Part shown: piece after piece, positions 60,854-64,000 of the stretch | Position numbering within the stretch: position 1 is the stretch's first letter | How the letters are laid out: each line of letters opens with the position of its first letter | Assembly (NCBI RefSeq): GCF_012927085.1 | Contig: NZ_JABBFX010000002.1 | Coordinates: 434,001 to 498,000, forward strand | Direction of reading: 5' to 3' | Origin: Ramlibacter agri | Lineage (GTDB): Bacteria > Pseudomonadota > Gammaproteobacteria > Burkholderiales > Burkholderiaceae_C | Length of the DNA stretch: 64,000 nt | Program-made: the position numbers and the translations under genes | The notes under the pieces: model-generated | The model's database searches: none | The model's input: only the letters and a program-made list of their open reading frames with translations | Told to the model about the DNA's origin: nothing

Positions 60854-61990
60854 ATGCAATTCAAGCGTGTGACCATCCGCAAGAGCGAGCGCGGCCTGCT
60901 GCTGCGCAACGGCGACTTCGAGCGCGTCCTGCGCCCGGGCAAGCACCGGCTCGCGAGTTTCGCCGACGACCTGCAGGTACAGGTCTTTTCGCTGGGCGAG
61001 CCCGGCTTCGCGCACCCGCTCACCGAGTACCTGCTGGCCGAGGAGCCCGATGTGGTCGAAAGCGAATTCGAACGCGTCGAGCTCGGCCCCGACCAGGTCG
61101 GCCTGCGCCACGAGAACGGCGTGCTGGTCGAGATCCTGCCGCCCGGCTCGCGCAAGCTGTACTGGCGCGGCCTAATCACGGTGCAGGTGGAAGTGATCGA
61201 CATCGCCGCCGCGCCCGAGGTGCCGGCCGAACTGCTGCCGCGCCTGCTGCAGGTGCAGCTGCGCCCGCGTGCCGTCGCCGGCCTGGCCGGCGTGCTGCTG
61301 GTGCAGGTGCCCGAGCTCGGCGCCGGCCTCGTCTACGTGGACGGCAAGATCGTCCGCCGCATCGGTCCGGGCGCGTACGGCTTCTGGCGCTTCAACCACA
61401 ACGTCGCGGTCGAAGTGCTGGACCTGCGCATGCAGGCGCTGGAAGTGACGGGCCAGGAGATCCTGACCCGCGACAAGGTGAGCCTGCGCCTGAACCTCGC
61501 GGCCACCTGGCGCTACACCGACCCGCTGAAGGCGTACGAGCAGCTGGCCAAGCCCGCGGACCACCTGTACCGCGAGCTGCAGTTCGGCCTGCGCGCCGCC
61601 GTCGGCACGCGCTCGCTCGACGAGCTGCTGGAGAACAAGACCGTCATCGACGACGTCGTGTCCGCGCACGCGCGCGCCAAGCTCTCGCCTTTCGGCGTGG
61701 AAGTCGACAGCGTGGGGGTGAAGGACATCGTGCTGCCCGGCGAGATGAAGACCATCCTGGCGCAGGTGGTCGAAGCGGGCAAGGCGGCCGAAGCCAACGT
61801 GATCCGCCGCCGCGAGGAGACCGCGGCGACGCGTTCCCTGCTGAACACGGCCAAGGTGATGGAGGACAACCCCACCGCCCTGCGCCTGAAGGAGCTGGAA
61901 ACGCTGGAACGCGTGGCGGAACGCATCGACCGCATCTCGGTGTTCGGCGGCCTCGACCAGGTGCTCAACGGGCTGGTGAAGCTGCGTTGA
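60854..61990 (+). CDS. Slipin (SPFH/stomatin-like) protein
   Basis: A 378-residue SPFH/Band-7 protein. The N-terminus (RKSERGLLLRNGDFERVLRPGKHRLASF) and central SPFH domain (DLRMQALEVTGQEILTRDKVSLRLNLAATWRYTDP and SPFGVEVDSVGVKDIVLPGEM) are typical. It is longer than common 250-residue slipins and resembles the RtcB-linked form. It has no obvious N-terminal membrane helix. AAGGAG is six bases before the ATG. It is separated from the tRNA-like RNA by 197 bases and ended by a strong terminator. In RNA-repair operons slipin is a recurrent partner of RtcB; its role there is not established. Confidence 0.9.
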   Translation: MQFKRVTIRKSERGLLLRNGDFERVLRPGKHRLASFADDLQVQVFSLGEPGFAHPLTEYLLAEEPDVVESEFERVELGPDQVGLRHENGVLVEILPPGSRKLYWRGLITVQVEVIDIAAAPEVPAELLPRLLQVQLRPRAVAGLAGVLLVQVPELGAGLVYVDGKIVRRIGPGAYGFWRFNHNVAVEVLDLRMQALEVTGQEILTRDKVSLRLNLAATWRYTDPLKAYEQLAKPADHLYRELQFGLRAAVGTRSLDELLENKTVIDDVVSAHARAKLSPFGVEVDSVGVKDIVLPGEMKTILAQVVEAGKAAEANVIRRREETAATRSLLNTAKVMEDNPTALRLKELETLERVAERIDRISVFGGLDQVLNGLVKLR

Positions 61991-62002
61991 GCGGTGCCCT
62001 TG

Positions 62003-62038
62003 AAAGCCCCACGCCTGGCCGGCGTGGGGCTTTTTTTT
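62003..62038 (+). terminator. Intrinsic terminator after slipin
   Basis: AAAGCCCCACGCC and GGCGTGGGGCTTT, perfect 13-base arms with a TGGCC loop, followed by T8. It is a strong Rho-independent terminator on the plus strand. Confidence 0.95.
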
Positions 62039-62041
62039 GGC

Positions 62042-63091
62042 TCACGGCAAGCCGAGGAACTTGAAGGGCGGCGACGCCACGAAATCCTTGAGCGCATTGC
62101 CTGCGAAAGTGTTGCGCTGCTCGGGCCCGAGGTCCAGCTTCTTGACCTGGGCGCCCGGGCTGAAATCCACCTGCTTCAGGTCGACCCAGAACACGTTGGG
62201 CGTCAGCGCCGATTCGAAGAAATAGAGCTTGCGCTTGTGGTCGGCAAGGGTGCGCCAGCGCGTCGACGAGATGTTGGGCTGGCCGGGCGTGGTGATGCCG
62301 AAGGGCACCGACGCGTTGCGGATCACGCTGAACATGCCGGCCACCGCAACCACGGGGTCCTCGCTCTTGGGAATGGCGTTCACGTAGAAGGAAGCGCGCG
62401 CAAAGCGGTCGGCCGAGCGGTTGGTGCCGGGGAGCATCACCGTGCCGCCGATCTCCTTCCAGTAGGCATTCAGCGCGAGCTGGTCGTCGAACCTCGGCGA
62501 ATTGGTCATCACCTGGTACTTGCGATCGTGGTGGATCACCTGCTTGCCGCCTATGTATTCGACGATCGCGCTGTCGCCGCTCGCGTCGGACATGGACAGG
62601 TGCACCGTCGCCAGCCGGTCCTGCCCCGGCACCTTGTCGGTGACGAGGACGAAGGGCTCGCGGCGCAGCGCATCGACCGCCTCCTTCACCGTGGCGAAGT
62701 TGTCGAGAACGTACTGCGCCCACAGCGAGATCGCGAGCCCGGGCTGTGAACCGTCGAACTTGGGATATTCCGACTCCACCAGCCAAAGAAGATTGGCCGC
62801 AAGCCCGGCCTCGTTCATGCCGTCCGTCGTCGACACTTCGTAGCCGGAAGCGATCACGCTGCCGTAGCGGGACGTCCACTGCACCGAGCTCGGGCCCACC
62901 TCGCCGTTGCGCGCCATGCCCCGGGGAAAGATCCAGAGATTGGTCTCGATGTCGGCGTTCCAGTCCATCGAACGCGCCGTGATCACGTCGTTGTCGTTGC
63001 CGAGGTAGACGATGCGCGTGCAGGCGTCCACCGCGCCGGACGCAAGCGCCCATGCGAGGGCGACGGCGATCGCCTTTCCCCACTTGGACAT
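62042..63091 (-). CDS. Linear-amide C-N hydrolase (choloylglycine hydrolase/penicillin V acylase family)
   Basis: A 349-residue Ntn hydrolase. The signal peptide (IAVALAWALASGAVDA) leads to CTRIVYL, so cleavage exposes Cys24 as the nucleophile. Further conserved parts are ARSMDWN (Arg and Asp), MNEAGLAANLLWL and NSPRFDDQLALN. Members hydrolyse bile-salt amides, penicillin V, N-acylhomoserine lactones or other N-acyl amides. The start at 63091 has AAGGAGG six bases upstream. Convergent with the slipin gene across the terminator. Exported location suggests a role in amide scavenging or quorum quenching (inference). Confidence 0.9.
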   Translation of the reverse strand: MSKWGKAIAVALAWALASGAVDACTRIVYLGNDNDVITARSMDWNADIETNLWIFPRGMARNGEVGPSSVQWTSRYGSVIASGYEVSTTDGMNEAGLAANLLWLVESEYPKFDGSQPGLAISLWAQYVLDNFATVKEAVDALRREPFVLVTDKVPGQDRLATVHLSMSDASGDSAIVEYIGGKQVIHHDRKYQVMTNSPRFDDQLALNAYWKEIGGTVMLPGTNRSADRFARASFYVNAIPKSEDPVVAVAGMFSVIRNASVPFGITTPGQPNISSTRWRTLADHKRKLYFFESALTPNVFWVDLKQVDFSPGAQVKKLDLGPEQRNTFAGNALKDFVASPPFKFLGLP

Positions 63092-63188
63092 GAGGGCCTC
63101 CTTGAAGTGCCGATCTGCCGTGCAATCTACAGGGATTCGGCGAACGCGGCGTGGCGCTGCGCGTAAAGGGCAATCGCTACTCGTGCTC

Positions 63189-63258
63189 GTAGCGTGCGCA
63201 CCTTGCTGCGCACCGCGTGAAACACCTCGTGCGGTGCGCAGCAAGCTGTGCACCCTAC
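63189..63258. repeat. REP-like imperfect palindrome, 70 bases
   Basis: GTAGCGTGCGCACC... and ...GGTGCGCAGCAAGCTGTGCACCCTAC form a long imperfect inverted repeat around GTGAAACACCTCGT. The arms align over more than 20 positions. The GTAGGGTGC-type ends resemble REP/BIME-style elements of Comamonadaceae intergenic regions. It lies upstream of the amidohydrolase gene and may be one copy of a genome-wide repeat. Confidence 0.55.
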
Positions 63259-63268
63259 ACGCCGCCCG

Positions 63269-63517
63269 TCAATCCTCCTCGCGACCGCCGGTGCGAACCA
63301 GCCGCGCCAGCGCGACCTTCTCGGCGCGCCGAAGCGCGCCGGCGCTGCGCACGTGGCGCCCCGCCGCGTTGGACGAGGCCCGCAATGCGGCGGCGCGAGC
63401 CACGTGGTTGCGGGGTTCGACAGCGAGACGAATCTGCAGGGTGATCGGCTGCTTCATGCGTTGCAGCTTCTTCACCTGCCCTTGCGCGAATCCGCGCGAC
63501 AAAACCTTGGCGGACAT
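63269..63517 (-). CDS. Small basic hypothetical protein
   Basis: An 82-residue, Arg/Ala-rich basic protein (VKKLQRMKQPITLQIRLAVEPRNHVARAAALRASSNAA). It is predicted helical and could bind nucleic acid. GGAGG lies seven bases before the ATG at 63517. A longer in-frame reading to 63661 has no such signal. Function unknown. Confidence 0.6.
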   Translation of the reverse strand: MSAKVLSRGFAQGQVKKLQRMKQPITLQIRLAVEPRNHVARAAALRASSNAAGRHVRSAGALRRAEKVALARLVRTGGREED

Positions 63518-63594
63518 CAGGATCCTCCGCGCAGAGCGCTCCGGTATTCGCCCTTGGGGCGGCCCGGCGGGCTCATCTGCGCCCTCCATCAAGC

Positions 63595-63630
63595 AAAAGC
63601 CCCGGCTGAAATGGCATTCGGGCCGGGGCT
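63595..63630 (-). terminator. Minus-strand intrinsic terminator
   Basis: AGCCCCGGC (63598-63606) and GCCGGGGCT (63622-63630) are perfect 9-base arms. On the minus strand the stem is followed by TTTT, so it could end transcription from the epimerase gene at 63819. The 300 bases between the small gene and the epimerase contain nothing else I recognise. Confidence 0.6.
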
Positions 63631-63818
63631 GCGTTGCCGCGCGCCGGCTGGAGTGACGCACACATCCAGCCAGGGCGGCAGATGGGCGGTCTTTAGGTCA
63701 GGACAAGAAAGAGTGTCATGGCTTCACCGGCTCGGTTGGGGCCGCGCGGAATGCGCGGCGGCAAGCAGGAAGGATGCGGATTGTGGTGGGATTCGCAGGC
63801 GCTTGCAATTCGGGACGC

Positions 63819-63998
63819 TCAGTCCTGTTGCATCCGCGCCGAAACTTCGTCGAAGCAGGTGACCAGGTGGTACGGCGTGCTGGCCGGCATGTCGGTGCGC
63901 AGCACCGTGCCGTCGTCCGCGATCACCTCGTACCAGCCCTTCGCGTGCAGGAAGCGCGCTTGCAGCGCTTGCGCCGCCGTGGCGAAGAGGACTTCATC
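63819..63998 (-). CDS. AGE-family epimerase/isomerase, C-terminal fragment
   Basis: The last 59 codons of a gene entering from beyond the right edge. The end LFATAAQALQARFLHAKGWYEVIADDG followed by PYHLVTCFDEVSARM is typical of N-acylglucosamine 2-epimerase / mannose-6-phosphate isomerase-like (alpha/alpha)6-barrel enzymes. The reaction cannot be decided without the rest. Confidence 0.75.
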   Translation of the reverse strand, partial: DEVLFATAAQALQARFLHAKGWYEVIADDGTVLRTDMPASTPYHLVTCFDEVSARMQQD

Positions 63999-64000
63999 CA

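Overview
The window is about 64 kb of high-GC DNA. It most likely comes from a free-living betaproteobacterium of the Comamonadaceae (Ramlibacter/Variovorax-like). This is inferred from the many orphan Bug/TctC-type solute-binding proteins, the short gene spacing with ATGA/GTGA overlaps, and the style of the regulators. No ribosomal or marker gene is present to fix the genus.

Layout. 1-585: end of a receiver-domain protein and a MAPEG membrane protein. 593-10085: an operon for N-acyl-D-amino-acid or D-amino-acid/dipeptide use (RidA divergent from an ABC importer, PLP D-amino-acid lyase, RpiR regulator, D-aminoacylase), with two matched palindromes in the divergent promoter region. 10169-11317: a cold-shock protein between two small unknown proteins. 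11366-17358: a complete Wadjet-type (JetABCD, MksBEFG-like) SMC anti-plasmid system. 17440-24721: a LacI-family regulator and a six-gene catabolic operon (DHDPS-like lyase, three Bug receptors, an enolase-superfamily enzyme, an Ldh2-type dehydrogenase). 24745-36338: more small-molecule catabolism, including an argininosuccinate-lyase homologue with a signal peptide, two further Bug receptors, and oxidoreductases. 36399-40183: a divergent enolase-superfamily/UGSC-like pair under a MarR palindrome, then a histidine kinase. 40233-46435: a HiPIP, two MFS exporters, a ModE-like regulator divergent from a DUF2325 protein with Mo-box-like sites, a GntR regulator and a lipoprotein. 46451-52789: small membrane and envelope proteins and two-component signalling genes. 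52796-57852: RraA-like aldolase, gamma-glutamyltransferase and a chemoreceptor.

58232-62038 is the most unusual part. It holds a candidate promoter-to-terminator small RNA and a secreted chalcone-isomerase-like protein. After these comes what looks like the wreck of an RNA-repair operon: the last 18 codons of an rtcB RNA ligase left behind a good ribosome binding site, an HNH nuclease, a tRNA-shaped RNA with a broken acceptor stem, and a slipin. The remaining 2 kb holds an Ntn amidohydrolase, a REP-like palindrome, a small basic protein and the end of an AGE-family sugar epimerase.

The genes are mainly a scavenging and catabolic repertoire of substrate-specific binding proteins, each with its own lyase or dehydrogenase and local repressor. 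One defence island (Wadjet) and one decayed RNA-repair locus sit among them. No insertion sequence, prophage, rRNA operon or CRISPR array was seen.
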